From Clostridia bacterium (GTDB lineage: Bacteria; Bacillota; Clostridia; Oscillospirales; CAG-272), in assembly GCA_017466495.1 (NCBI GenBank), contig JAFTUB010000142.1:1-32468 (forward strand): a stretch of DNA of 32,468 nucleotides. The letters run 5' to 3'. The notes under the pieces are model-generated. The model made no database searches. It was not told where the DNA came from and worked only from the letters and a program-made list of their open reading frames with translations. This document shows, one piece after another, positions 8,005 through 15,779 of this stretch (within the stretch, counting starts at the first letter, position 1; the number at the start of each line of letters is the position of its first letter). Made by a program: the position numbers and the translations under genes.

Positions 8005-8031
8005 GGGTGCCGCGCAGCTTGCGCGGCACCC
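8005..8031 (-). terminator. Terminator of the sigma/anti-sigma operon
   Basis: GGGTGCCGCGC / GCGCGGCACCC stem with a short loop. On the minus strand it is followed by a T-rich run (TATTTTGTTTTTTT, 7988-8004). It lies just after the stop of the putative anti-sigma gene and separates it from the oxidoreductase operon. Confidence 0.85.
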
Positions 8032-8054
8032 CTTGGGATATTTTTCGGTTAGAC

Positions 8055-9182
8055 TCAGTTCAGCGGGATTTCGATCAAAGGCAGCCAGGTCTCTGTTCTG
8101 CCGATCTCATCCGGACTTGGGTAAAATACAATACCGTTCTTGGTATAAAACTCTTCTGCTGCCGGGTTCGTCGGTGTTGTCCCCCAGCCTTCATAGAGAA
8201 TCACCGATTCCACTTCCGTGGGATCGATGGGGTCACTGAAAAGACAAATGATCGACGCATCCGTGCATTCCCGATAGTGAATATCGCTGTCTTTGTTGGC
8301 AAAAATTCCACGCGGCTTAAAAAGCAGCGTCCCGTCCTTCATTTTCAGCCATACATGAAGAATTTCCCTTTTGCCTGTTTCCGGATTCCAGAGGTAGGTT
8401 AGATCCTCACCTATGATCTCCAGCGAAAAGGCGGTGAGTCTGACCGAGGTAACAACAGCCGAAGACCGATCAGGCCACATACTCTCGTATCTGCCGTCAA
8501 GTCGGATATTTTTCTCATCATTGCTTTCCAGCTGAACCGTGTAGATCCATGGACCGGGGAAAAGCACCTCGATATCATCGCTGGTGTATGGCCTGTCTTT
8601 GGGAGTAAATCTATGGTCGTGGAACTCATAAACTGTCAGTTCCAGCGTTACCGCCCCATCTTCATTCTTCGCTTGTGTCATGAAGTCGCTCTTTTGTCTG
8701 AGCAAATTACCGTACATCAGGAAAGCAGATTCCCGCTCTCCAACAGCATAGATGTAAACGTTCAGAAAATCGGAGTATATTTCATCCCCCGGCACTTTTA
8801 TCCCACAGGATGCCATATACTCTCCCGCAGGATCAAGCGGCTCAGGCGTGGTTACCGTTCCGCCAAGAAAGATAATATTCTTGTCATACCAGGTTTCAGT
8901 GAACTTCCAGATCACCTCTTCATTATCCGGAGATTCATCCAGCACCTCCACATGTCCGGTGTCAACGGGACGTTCAAATGCCGTACCGAAGCCGCTGAGC
9001 AGGACGGCCGCCGAGGCGGTGCCCACGAACAGGCAGGCAGCAGCCGCGATGATCAGCGCCTTTTTCCATCCGGCGAGCTTGCGGCGGGCGGGCATCTGCT
9101 TCGCCCGGGCGAGGATGCTGTCGGCATCGCAGCCGGCCAGGTCTTCCTCGGTGGCCGCCAAAATAATCTCATTCAGTTTCAT
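8055..9182 (-). CDS. Putative membrane anti-sigma factor / sigma-linked surface protein
   Basis: 375 residues. The N-terminal 38 residues (MKLNEIILAATEEDLAGCDADSI...) are cytoplasmic. A single helix follows (about residues 44-64, KKALIIAAAACLFVGTASAAVLLSG), then about 310 extracytoplasmic residues with no motif I recognise. This layout, and a start codon lying inside the end of the ECF sigma gene (14-base overlap), fit an anti-sigma factor of the DUF4179-like kind often paired with ECF sigmas in Clostridia. In that model the short N terminus would hold the sigma factor and the outer domain would sense a signal. A zinc-binding anti-sigma motif is not present. The ATG has AAAGGAGGAAAAC directly upstream. 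Function is inferred from position and topology. Confidence 0.7.
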   Translation of the reverse strand: MKLNEIILAATEEDLAGCDADSILARAKQMPARRKLAGWKKALIIAAAACLFVGTASAAVLLSGFGTAFERPVDTGHVEVLDESPDNEEVIWKFTETWYDKNIIFLGGTVTTPEPLDPAGEYMASCGIKVPGDEIYSDFLNVYIYAVGERESAFLMYGNLLRQKSDFMTQAKNEDGAVTLELTVYEFHDHRFTPKDRPYTSDDIEVLFPGPWIYTVQLESNDEKNIRLDGRYESMWPDRSSAVVTSVRLTAFSLEIIGEDLTYLWNPETGKREILHVWLKMKDGTLLFKPRGIFANKDSDIHYRECTDASIICLFSDPIDPTEVESVILYEGWGTTPTNPAAEEFYTKNGIVFYPSPDEIGRTETWLPLIEIPLN

Positions 9183-9708
9183 GTTTTCCTCCTTTCCAGT
9201 GTGCGCGGATTTCCCGCAGGGTACGGTAGAGCTTGTTTTTCACATCCGACTCTGACCGCCCGGTAAGCTGTGCGATCTCCGTCAGCGTCAGCCCGAAGCG
9301 GTAATAGAGGTGAAAAATCTTTCGCACATCCTCACCCCGCCCGGCGAGATACCGCTCGGTCCAGGCAATAACCTCGCGGTCTTCGGTGATCTCCTCCACC
9401 GAGGCGGCTTCGATGTCGGGCAGCTCCGCCGTGATTCCGTCATCCGAGGGAGATTCGTACACCTCCACCCGCCGGCTCATGCTGCGGTAGTACCTTGCCA
9501 GCGCCTGTTTGGCCAGCTTCGCCATCAGCGCCTCGGGGCTTTTGATGTAGGCCTCTCCCCGCCGAAGGATGATCTGATACAGCTCCAGGTAGACTTCCTG
9601 GATCAGATCGGCGGCATCCGCCGTCTGACGGGCCCCGGCCATGATCTGTGCCGCGGTTCTTCGGTAGGTCTGGGCATAAATTTGTCGGAACCGTTCTTCC
9701 GGATGCAT
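9169..9708 (-). CDS. ECF-family RNA polymerase sigma factor
   Basis: 179 residues. Region 2 is visible at DAADLIQEVYLELYQIILRR (about residues 31-50; the usual DLxQEvfl motif). Region 4 appears as LTLTEIAQLTGRSESDVKNKLYRTLREIRAHW (about 138-170), a helix-turn-helix that reads the -35 element. The ATG has AAGGAGG six bases upstream. It overlaps the downstream membrane protein, so the two are probably translationally coupled as sigma and regulator. Upstream on the minus strand (9730-9775) a TGAAAC followed 16 bases later by a CCGCTTA-like sequence could be a self-recognised ECF promoter, but this is weak. What it responds to cannot be read from the sequence. Confidence 0.9.
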   Translation of the reverse strand: MHPEERFRQIYAQTYRRTAAQIMAGARQTADAADLIQEVYLELYQIILRRGEAYIKSPEALMAKLAKQALARYYRSMSRRVEVYESPSDDGITAELPDIEAASVEEITEDREVIAWTERYLAGRGEDVRKIFHLYYRFGLTLTEIAQLTGRSESDVKNKLYRTLREIRAHWKGGKHETE

Positions 9709-9794
9709 ATCATCCCTCCTTCGTTTTGGGATCCCATTCTATAAGCGGTGCGGAAGGGAAAATTTGTTTCATGCCAAGGTAAAAAATGAGAAAA

Positions 9795-9826
9795 ATCAAC
9801 CGCTGCCCCATGTCACAGCGGTTGAT
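9795..9826 (-). terminator. Terminator after pyroglutamyl peptidase
   Basis: ATCAACCGCTG and CAGCGGTTGAT form an 11-bp stem with a ten-base loop, followed on the minus strand by TTTTTCTCATTTTTT. It ends the pcp transcript about 22 bases after its stop. Confidence 0.88.
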
Positions 9827-9847
9827 GATGTAAAATTTCCCCGGGTG

Positions 9848-10435
9848 TCAGCCCTCCATGGCGGCAATGGCGGCCGCAAGGCCTCTGACCATCTGCTCGG
9901 GCTCCATGGCAGGTGTCTTATTCTGCGCGGTGCAGTAGGGGATGTGAACGAACCCGACCCTCGTTTCGCTGTCCCGGAAATGGGACAGCAGAGTATAGAG
10001 CAGGTCGTTGCAGACATAGGCGCCGGCGGAATAGGACACCTGCGCCTGTACCCCGACCGCGGAAATAGCATCGGCCATTTTCCGCACCGGCAGGGTGGAA
10101 AAGTATGCGCAGTCCCCGCCGGGGATGATGGGCTCATCCTTGGGCTGATTCCCGGCGTTGTCGGGGATGGCGGCATGGCGGAGATTGATACCCACAAGCT
10201 CGGGGGTAATGGCGGCCCGTCCCCCAGCCTGACCGATGCAAAGGATCACATCGGGACAAAGCTCCTCCGCGGCACGTATCACCGTCGCCGCGGCTTCTCC
10301 GAAGACCACCGGAAGACAAAGCCGGGTCAAGGCATATCCCCCCACCTCCCCGGGGAGACGACACACCGCTTCCCAGGAGGGATTAACCGACTCGCCGCCG
10401 AAGGGCTCAAAGCCGGTGATCAGAAGTTTTTTCAT
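9848..10435 (-). CDS. pcp: Pyroglutamyl-peptidase I
   Basis: 195 residues, a little shorter than the usual 200-215. The enzyme removes N-terminal pyroglutamate from peptides in the cytoplasm. The family opening is clear (LLITGFEPFGGESVNPSWE). The catalytic triad is visible: Glu in the GQAGGRAAITPE segment (about residue 80), Cys in SAGAYVCNDLLY (about 141) and His in VGFVHIPY (about 164). The ATG has GGAGG seven bases upstream. The gene stands alone between its own promoter (10468-10496) and a terminator (9795-9826), divergent from the 5'-nucleotidase gene. Confidence 0.95.
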   Translation of the reverse strand: MKKLLITGFEPFGGESVNPSWEAVCRLPGEVGGYALTRLCLPVVFGEAAATVIRAAEELCPDVILCIGQAGGRAAITPELVGINLRHAAIPDNAGNQPKDEPIIPGGDCAYFSTLPVRKMADAISAVGVQAQVSYSAGAYVCNDLLYTLLSHFRDSETRVGFVHIPYCTAQNKTPAMEPEQMVRGLAAAIAAMEG

Positions 10436-10467
10436 AAAGTTTCCTCCGCTAAAGGTCTTTTTCTTTT

Positions 10468-10496
10468 ATTATACCGCAGCCGTGCCTCTACTGCAA
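10468..10496 (-). promoter_or_regulatory. Sigma-A promoter of pcp
   Basis: Minus strand TTGCAG (10491-10496), 17 bases, TATAAT (10468-10473). It is divergent from the 5'-nucleotidase promoter, with the two -35 boxes about 20 bases apart. Confidence 0.8.
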
Positions 10497-10516
10497 GGGC
10501 AAAATGCGATCCGGGG

Positions 10517-10545
10517 TTGAATTTGGGGAATTCGTGTGCTATAAT
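10517..10545 (+). promoter_or_regulatory. Sigma-A promoter of the 5'-nucleotidase gene
   Basis: TTGAAT (10517-10522), 17 bases, TATAAT (10540-10545), followed by a short leader of about 22 bases to the ATG at 10574. Confidence 0.85.
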
Positions 10546-10573
10546 GGAGAAAAACACCGAAGGAGAGCCTGCC

Positions 10574-12460
10574 ATGAAGAATCTGATCAAAAAGACAGCA
10601 ATCCTCGCATTTGTACTTGTGTTTGTTTCCCTCTCTTTTGTCGGCATCTTTGCGAAGGAGGACACGGCTGACGTTACCGTGCTCTTCACCCACGACCTGC
10701 ACTCCCATCTGCTTCCCTCCCGCGCCGATGACGGCAGTGAATACGGCGGCTATGCCCGGCTGATGCACGTCATCAGGGAACAGCGCCAAAAGCACCCCGA
10801 TGCCATCTTAGTGGACGGCGGCGACTTTGCCATGGGCAGTCTGTTCCAGACCGCCTATGCCACCAGCGCCATTGAGCTGCGCATGATGGGGGCCATGGGC
10901 TACGACGCCACCACCTTCGGCAACCATGAATACGATTACCTGCAGAAGGGACTTATCTCCATGCTCAACGCCGCCGCTTCCTGCGGCGAGCCGGTTCCCG
11001 CCATTGTACAGGCAAACTATCTGCCCCCCGAAGAAGGTGAGGCGGGATACGATGCCGCCATGCATGAGGCGCTGGACAACTACGGGGTCCGGGACTACAT
11101 CATTCTTGAGCGGGGCGGTGTTTATTTTGTGATCTTCGGCATCTTCGGCCTTGATGCCGATGACTGCGCCCCCAATTCGGGCATGAAGCTGCTGGATGCT
11201 GCCGAAACCGCACAGAAAACAGTGGATGCCGCCCGGGCAGAGTGTCGGGAGAAATACGGCGCTGAGCCGGTTGTGGTTTGCCTTTCCCACAGCGGTACCT
11301 CCGACCGTGAAGGCGAGGACTACGAGCTGGCCATGAACACCCAGGGCATCCATCTTATCGTGTCCGGCCATACCCACACCAGGCTGACCGAGGCCATCTC
11401 AGTCAACGACACCTATATTGTATCCGCCGGCGAGTACGGCAAGTATCTCGGCGTGGTGGAGCTGGACTATGCGGCCGACGGCACCTGCACCCTGGACAGC
11501 TATGAGCTGATCCCCATCAACGCCAAGACTCCCGAGGACCGGGAAATCGCCGCCCTGGTGGAAGCCTTCAAGACCAGCGTGGAGAGCGATTATCTCGCCA
11601 ATTACGGGGTTTCCTTTGATGAGGTCCTGGTGCACAACGACATTCAGTTTGAGACGGTCAAGCAGATCAAGGCCACCCAGCACGAGTCGGCGGTGTGCAA
11701 CATTTTCTCGGATGCCTACAAGTGGGCGGTAGAACGCACGGGACAGCCGGTAGATGTGGCCCTGACCGCCGCCGGTGTGATCCGCGAGAGCCTTCCCACC
11801 GGGAACATCACCACCGCCGATGTGTTCAATTCCGCATCCCTGGGCGTGGGAACCGAAGGCGAGCTGATCGCCGTATATATCACCGGTAAGGATCTGAAAA
11901 ACGCCCTGGAGGTGGATGCCTCCGTCCAGCCCCTGATGAAGTCGGCTCAGCTGTACTTCTCGGGGATTGAGTATTCCTTCAACCAATACAGAATGATCTT
12001 CAACAAGGTGGACTACGCCATGCTCCACCGGAACGACGGCACGCTTGAGGAGATCGACAATGACAAGCTTTACTGCGTCGTGACCGGTATGTACGCAGGG
12101 CAGATGCTGGGCTCGGTGGAGGAAACCTCCATGGGCCTGCTGTCCATCACCCCCAGAGACAAGGACGGCAATCCCATCGCCGCCGGTGAGCTGGTCAACT
12201 ACGTGGTGCATGACAGCGAAGGAAATCCTGTGAAGGAGTGGTACGCCATTGCCTCCTACCTGCAGGCGATGGGTGGCGAGATGGCCGAGCAGTATGCCGG
12301 GACTGATGGCAGAAAGGTGGTCTACACCAGTCTCAATCCCGTCAAGCTCCTGGCCAACGCCAACATCTTCACCTACATCGTGCTCATTCTGATTGCCGCC
12401 GTTGTGGCCGGCATCGTGCTTATGGTGGTGAAGATTGCCAAGAAAATCAAACGTAAATAA
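10574..12460 (+). CDS. Surface 5'-nucleotidase / 2',3'-cyclic phosphodiesterase family protein
   Basis: 628 residues. A signal peptide (Lys-rich head, then ILAFVLVFVSLSFVGIFA) leads to a calcineurin-type metallophosphatase domain with all five metal motifs: FTHDLHSHL, DGGDFAMGS, TFGNHEYD, VCLSHSG and VSGHTHTRL (about residues 37-270). A 5'-nucleotidase C-terminal domain (about 310-560) follows, which binds the substrate base. The protein ends with a hydrophobic helix and Lys/Arg stop-transfer (VLILIAAVVAGIVLMVV then KIAKKIKRK), so it is probably anchored outside the cell. A likely role is scavenging nucleosides and phosphate from extracellular nucleotides. The start at 10574 has AAGGAG eight bases upstream. 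A continuous frame extends far upstream, but it crosses the promoter and is not coding. Confidence 0.93.
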   Translation: MKNLIKKTAILAFVLVFVSLSFVGIFAKEDTADVTVLFTHDLHSHLLPSRADDGSEYGGYARLMHVIREQRQKHPDAILVDGGDFAMGSLFQTAYATSAIELRMMGAMGYDATTFGNHEYDYLQKGLISMLNAAASCGEPVPAIVQANYLPPEEGEAGYDAAMHEALDNYGVRDYIILERGGVYFVIFGIFGLDADDCAPNSGMKLLDAAETAQKTVDAARAECREKYGAEPVVVCLSHSGTSDREGEDYELAMNTQGIHLIVSGHTHTRLTEAISVNDTYIVSAGEYGKYLGVVELDYAADGTCTLDSYELIPINAKTPEDREIAALVEAFKTSVESDYLANYGVSFDEVLVHNDIQFETVKQIKATQHESAVCNIFSDAYKWAVERTGQPVDVALTAAGVIRESLPTGNITTADVFNSASLGVGTEGELIAVYITGKDLKNALEVDASVQPLMKSAQLYFSGIEYSFNQYRMIFNKVDYAMLHRNDGTLEEIDNDKLYCVVTGMYAGQMLGSVEETSMGLLSITPRDKDGNPIAAGELVNYVVHDSEGNPVKEWYAIASYLQAMGGEMAEQYAGTDGRKVVYTSLNPVKLLANANIFTYIVLILIAAVVAGIVLMVVKIAKKIKRK

Positions 12461-12494
12461 AGATACGGGGTGACCTTTGTGTCACCCCGTATCT
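12461..12494. terminator. Bidirectional terminator between convergent operons
   Basis: AGATACGGGGTGAC and its exact complement make a 14-bp stem with a six-base loop. T-runs follow on both strands (TTTTCC on plus; TTATTT on minus). It closes the 5'-nucleotidase gene and the six-gene minus-strand operon. Confidence 0.92.
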
Positions 12495-12500
12495 TTTTCC

Positions 12501-12851
12501 TTACCTTATTCCGTCCCACAGATACCGCGCAAGGTCGACTTTGCCGCCCTCCACCGCGATTCCGTCGGCTGCCAGCCGGCGGGTCTGCGCCGCAATGCCA
12601 CCAAAGGCATACGCGGGGCTCAGCTCGCCGCGGCTGTTGACCACCCGATAACAGGGATACCTATCCCCGTCGGGATTTTCGTGGAGCGCATTTCCCACCG
12701 CCCGGGCCCACAGCGGATTGCCCAGCATCCGTGCAAGACTGCCATAGGTAACCACCCGACCCCGGGGGATCTCGGCCAGGAGCGCATAGAGCTTCTGCCG
12801 GTCAAATTCAAGGGACGCTTCCCCGTCGGTGCAGATGCTTTTTCCCATCAT
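12501..12851 (-). CDS. MGMT-family DNA alkyltransferase-like protein
   Basis: 116 residues covering only the methyltransferase/DNA-binding part of O6-methylguanine-DNA methyltransferase: IPRGRVVTYGSLARMLG (winged-helix DNA-binding part), NALHENPDGDRYPCYRVVNSRGEL (active-site loop) and a final G-rich segment. The active-site motif reads PCYRV instead of PCHRV. The acceptor Cys is present, unlike in Atl1-type proteins that lack it, but the usual His is Tyr, so methyl transfer may be altered. Its start overlaps the nitroreductase stop in an ATGA, so the two are translationally coupled. It is last in the operon, right before the terminator. Confidence 0.88.
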   Translation of the reverse strand: MMGKSICTDGEASLEFDRQKLYALLAEIPRGRVVTYGSLARMLGNPLWARAVGNALHENPDGDRYPCYRVVNSRGELSPAYAFGGIAAQTRRLAADGIAVEGGKVDLARYLWDGIR

Positions 12852-13378
12852 CCTACCGTTTTTACCAGCTCATCCATAGGCTTGCGCTTCTTGGGACGAA
12901 GGGTATCTCCCGCGCCGGGATAGCCCAGGGTGATCACCAGGCGTACCGCACCGTCAAGGCCGCAGATCTCCCGGACTCGGGCATCGTCCAGCCAGCCGAG
13001 GATGCAGGTGCCCAGCCCCTGCGCGGTGGCCTCCGCCGTGAGATACGCCGCCACGATGCCGATATCGATGGAGCGGTAATCGTTCTTCTTCACCTTCGCG
13101 CCCAGGGCCGCCGAAGCCACATAGGGCATCTCGGACAGCACCAGCATCACGGGAGCATCGGCGGCAAATTTATTCATCCCCATGCCCTGCGTCGCCCGGG
13201 CCACCTTCGCCGCGGCCTCCCCCCGGCAGACGGTGATGTGATAGGGCTGACCGTTGCAGGCCGAAGGCGCCAGCCGTCCGGCGGCAAGGATGCACGCAAG
13301 CTTCACCTGCTCCACTTTGCGGGCAGAATCATAACTGCGGCAGGACTGTCTGTTTTCGGCAATTTCGGTAAAGTTCAT
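12848..13378 (-). CDS. Nitroreductase-family FMN oxidoreductase
   Basis: 176 residues. NRQSCRSYDSARKVE (about residues 9-23) is the FMN-phosphate-binding start of the family. LAPSACNGQPYHITVC, DIGIVAAYLTAEATAQGLGTCILGWLDD and VITLGYPG follow in the standard order. Such enzymes are small cytoplasmic NAD(P)H-dependent flavoproteins that reduce nitro groups, quinones or other acceptors; the natural substrate is not evident. The start has AAGGAG a few bases upstream. It is coupled to the MGMT-like gene by an ATGA overlap and follows the Cys-rich unknown gene by 27 bases. Confidence 0.9.
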   Translation of the reverse strand: MNFTEIAENRQSCRSYDSARKVEQVKLACILAAGRLAPSACNGQPYHITVCRGEAAAKVARATQGMGMNKFAADAPVMLVLSEMPYVASAALGAKVKKNDYRSIDIGIVAAYLTAEATAQGLGTCILGWLDDARVREICGLDGAVRLVITLGYPGAGDTLRPKKRKPMDELVKTVG

Positions 13379-13405
13379 ATCTCTCTCCTTGATTTCGGTT
13401 GATTG

Positions 13406-13753
13406 TTATAACTGATGTTCGCAATCGGCGCAGCATTTCGCCAGCCTTTCTCTGTCGATTTTCTCATCAGACAAAGCATATTGCGCATCATACCCCGCTT
13501 TGATCATTTGCATGGCGTAGCAGCATTCTGATGAAACATAATCCCGCAGGTAAGTGCAATAAACGTGCTCCGCCTCGGTTTCTTCGCGAAACTTTTTAAA
13601 GTCATCCATCAGACGGTTTTCTTCGCAATACCAATGACAATGGCGAATCACCGCATCATCATCCATTTCCGCTATTTTTTTCATGCGGTACCGATACACT
13701 CGTTGGTTCGCAAAAAACGCCCGTGATATCTGTGCAAGAAATTGATTTGGCAT
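13406..13753 (-). CDS. Cys-rich hypothetical protein, unrecognised
   Basis: 115 residues, not a family I can name. It has seven cysteines grouped as HCHWYC (about residues 38-43), CTYLRDYVSSECC (about 66-78) and CCADC (107-111), with several His, which suggests metal or cluster binding or disulfides. The rest looks helical and charged (MDDFKKFREETEAEH). No signal peptide or membrane segment is visible. The ATG has GAGGT five bases upstream. It lies 63 bases after the radical SAM gene and 27 before the nitroreductase, inside the same operon. Its surroundings look slightly AT-richer than the neighbouring genes. A metal-binding or small-protein partner of the radical SAM enzyme is possible but untested. 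Confidence 0.7.
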   Translation of the reverse strand: MPNQFLAQISRAFFANQRVYRYRMKKIAEMDDDAVIRHCHWYCEENRLMDDFKKFREETEAEHVYCTYLRDYVSSECCYAMQMIKAGYDAQYALSDEKIDRERLAKCCADCEHQL

Positions 13754-13816
13754 TTACTGTACCTCGTTTAGTTCAGAATCGTCCCCTGCTTTATACATCT
13801 CCCGCAAAGGACTGCA

Positions 13817-14566
13817 TTACGGCACATAATCCCGCAGGATATCCATCATCCCGCGGGTATACACATTCCCGTCCAGCACATCCCCATTGGGGGAAAAGGA
13901 CACGCACCGCAGGTTCCGGGGGTCCTCAGCATAGGGGTTTTCTGGGACATCCCCCGTGAAATATTCCGCGAGATATTTGCGGGCATTTCCCTCGGGGAAG
14001 ATCACATTTCCTTCATTCTCGGGAATGCCCACCTGCCCAAATTGAGCGAGGATCTCCCTGGTCTTGCGGTTGTATGGGTTGTCGTCCTCAGGGCTGACCA
14101 GCCACGCGGGCTGGAGCTGCAGCGGGATGCCCCTCGCCTGCGCCCGGGCGGCAAAATCCATGACGGGTTCCAGCGGAATGGTCTCCTGGTGGAAGGCATC
14201 CACCGACAGCCTCAGGTCATTCACACCGCTCTCTTCCAGCTGCGCCACGATCCCCTCCACTCTGCGGGGATCACGGGAAAAATAACCGTTGGTGATCACC
14301 TGCCGCCGGGGAATGTTCATCTCGGCGGCAGCGGTTATGATGGCACAGGTGGCATCGGGATACAGCAGGGGCTCCCCGCCAAAGGCCAGCACCGTTTCGA
14401 TGGCATACACCGACGCAATCTGCTTCACCGCACGGGCAGCGGTATCGGGATCGATATGCTCCCCCGCGCCGCTGTGCTCCCCCTGGGAACAGTGTCTGCA
14501 CTGCCCGGTACAGGCGCAGGTTATGACAAACTCAATTTTGCGCAGGTTTTTCAGATACGGATTCAT
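13817..14566 (-). CDS. Radical SAM protein
   Basis: 249 residues. The 4Fe-4S motif CTGQCRHC (Cys-x3-Cys-x2-Cys, about residues 18-25) is followed by AFGGEPLLYP, the SAM-binding GGEP box, and by VITNGYF and LRLSVDAFHQ strands of the TIM-barrel. After the barrel only single Cys-containing motifs remain (NLRCVSFSPNGDVLDGNVY), so a full SPASM domain with multiple clusters is not present. The ATG at 14564-14566 has GGAGG five bases upstream; a longer start at 14587 is possible but less likely. The start lies inside the end of the acetyltransferase gene (35-base overlap). The substrate is unknown; peptide or small-molecule modification are both possible. Confidence 0.88.
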   Translation of the reverse strand: MNPYLKNLRKIEFVITCACTGQCRHCSQGEHSGAGEHIDPDTAARAVKQIASVYAIETVLAFGGEPLLYPDATCAIITAAAEMNIPRRQVITNGYFSRDPRRVEGIVAQLEESGVNDLRLSVDAFHQETIPLEPVMDFAARAQARGIPLQLQPAWLVSPEDDNPYNRKTREILAQFGQVGIPENEGNVIFPEGNARKYLAEYFTGDVPENPYAEDPRNLRCVSFSPNGDVLDGNVYTRGMMDILRDYVP

Positions 14567-15047
14567 GTGTTCCTCCGTCATATGCATTTTCCCCGCGGCC
14601 GCAATCGTCGTGGCTTTCCCGGCCGTCGAGCGTTATTTTTTTGCGGTAAATCCATTCCTCCGCCGTCTGTCCCGGAGGGAAAAATCCCCCTGCCCGGCGG
14701 TAGCCCAGCTTTTCATAAAACCGCCACGCGTCCTCGTCAGCCTGGGTACTGGTCATCACATCCGTACACCCCTGCGCCAGCATCTCCCGCTCCCACACCC
14801 GCATCATCTCCTGCCCAAATCCCCGGCGGCGGCAGGATGGGCGAAGAAAAATTAAATCCAGGAAGGGGATCGACTGCCAGAACAAACTGAACCGGAGCAC
14901 CCCCATGACGGTATCATCCTCAGCCGTCTCCCGCAGGACGTAGACCGTGCCCTCCCGGATACAGGCCGCCAGCCGATGCGGGGAGATGTGGCAGTCCAGC
15001 TCGGCGATGGCAGGCAGGTCCCTCTCCCGGGCAAGAACGGTGATCAT
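14532..15047 (-). CDS. GNAT-family N-acetyltransferase
   Basis: 171 residues. The acetyl-CoA-binding core is clear: LDLIFLRPSCRRRGFGQEMMRVWEREM (beta4 then the R/Q-x-x-G-x-G/A loop) and a terminal AWRFYEKLGYRRAGGFF. The last 30 residues (after ITLDGRE) are polar and run beyond the usual end of the fold, overlapping the start of the radical SAM gene. This tail may be a readthrough extension of little function. The start overlaps the UPF0316 stop as ATGA. The substrate cannot be deduced from the sequence. Confidence 0.85.
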   Translation of the reverse strand: MITVLARERDLPAIAELDCHISPHRLAACIREGTVYVLRETAEDDTVMGVLRFSLFWQSIPFLDLIFLRPSCRRRGFGQEMMRVWEREMLAQGCTDVMTSTQADEDAWRFYEKLGYRRAGGFFPPGQTAEEWIYRKKITLDGRESHDDCGRGENAYDGGTHESVSEKPAQN

Positions 15048-15586
15048 TTCAGCATCCCGTAGCCGCCGGCGTACTTGCTGACTTCGGAGGCCACCACAAA
15101 GACGTTATTGTGGCAAAGGCGGCGGATCTCCTTCAGCGTCGGCACCGCATCCCGCCGGGGGAGCACAATGAGGATCATGTTCATCTTATCGGTGGAGCCG
15201 TGACCGTCGAAGACGGTATAGCCTCGGTTGTTTTCCTTGAGATAAGCGATAATGGTCTCGGTATTCTCGTCGTTGGCGATAAGCTGGAGATTGGAGGTGC
15301 CCAGGGCGATCTTGCTCTCCAGGGTAGAGCCGAGGAAAAGTCCGGTGGCATAACCCACGCAGTAGAAGGCCAGGAGGAAGAGATTGTCTCCCAGAGTGCC
15401 GATGATGGTAGAGATCACCAGACCCCAGATGGTGCACTCCAAAAAGCCCAGCCCCGCGGCCTTCAGCCGCTGGCCCTTGACCATCATGCAGGTCTTCAGG
15501 GACTGGACGGTAATCTCAATAATTTTGGCGGCGCAGACAATGAAGCACACCGCAATGGGATGAATGGAAGCCAAAAATTCCGACAT
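15044..15586 (-). CDS. UPF0316/DUF2179-type membrane protein
   Basis: 180 residues. About three membrane helices fill the N-terminal half: residues 8-27, about 46-64 and 68-86 (FLECTIWGLVISTIIGTLGD, then FLLAFYCVGYATGLFLGSTL). A cytoplasmic domain follows with NENTETIIAYLKENNRGYTVFDGHG and a C-terminal DUF2179-like ferredoxin-fold segment (ILIVLPRRDAVPTLKEIR, EVSKYAGG). This matches UPF0316 proteins of Firmicutes, whose function is unknown. The ATG has AAGGAG six bases upstream. It is the first gene of the six-gene operon under the promoter at 15636-15664. Confidence 0.88.
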   Translation of the reverse strand: MSEFLASIHPIAVCFIVCAAKIIEITVQSLKTCMMVKGQRLKAAGLGFLECTIWGLVISTIIGTLGDNLFLLAFYCVGYATGLFLGSTLESKIALGTSNLQLIANDENTETIIAYLKENNRGYTVFDGHGSTDKMNMILIVLPRRDAVPTLKEIRRLCHNNVFVVASEVSKYAGGYGMLK

Positions 15587-15635
15587 ACTCTTCTCCTTAC
15601 TCCCGCCTTTGGGCGGTTTTTATTCCGGTATGTTT

Positions 15636-15664
15636 ATTGTATCAAATCCCCCAAAATTTATCAA
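15636..15664 (-). promoter_or_regulatory. Sigma-A promoter of the six-gene operon
   Basis: Minus strand TTGATA (15659-15664), 17 bases, TACAAT (15636-15641). The short leader contains a CCGCC-CAAA-GGCGG hairpin (15604-15617) just before the ribosome site. On the plus strand the same hairpin is followed by TTTTTATT. Confidence 0.8.
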
Positions 15665-15704
15665 GTCTGCTCCCGGTGTTTTTCGAAAAATCCCCCGAAA
15701 AAAA

Positions 15705-15733
15705 TTGACCGACAGCACCGGATGTGATATAAT
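15705..15733 (+). promoter_or_regulatory. Sigma-A promoter of larA
   Basis: TTGACC (15705-15710), 17 bases, TATAAT (15728-15733). It is divergent from the six-gene operon promoter, with the -35 boxes 40 bases apart. Transcription would start about 40 bases before the larA ATG. Confidence 0.9.
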
Positions 15734-15779
15734 GGAGGCGGAATTCAGCGCTGCGCTGCTGCAGCAAAAGGAGAAACAC

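Noticed and set aside
9764..10573. Upstream extension of the 5'-nucleotidase frame
   Set aside because: It crosses the pcp gene on the opposite strand, a terminator and the promoter; the signal peptide begins at 10574.
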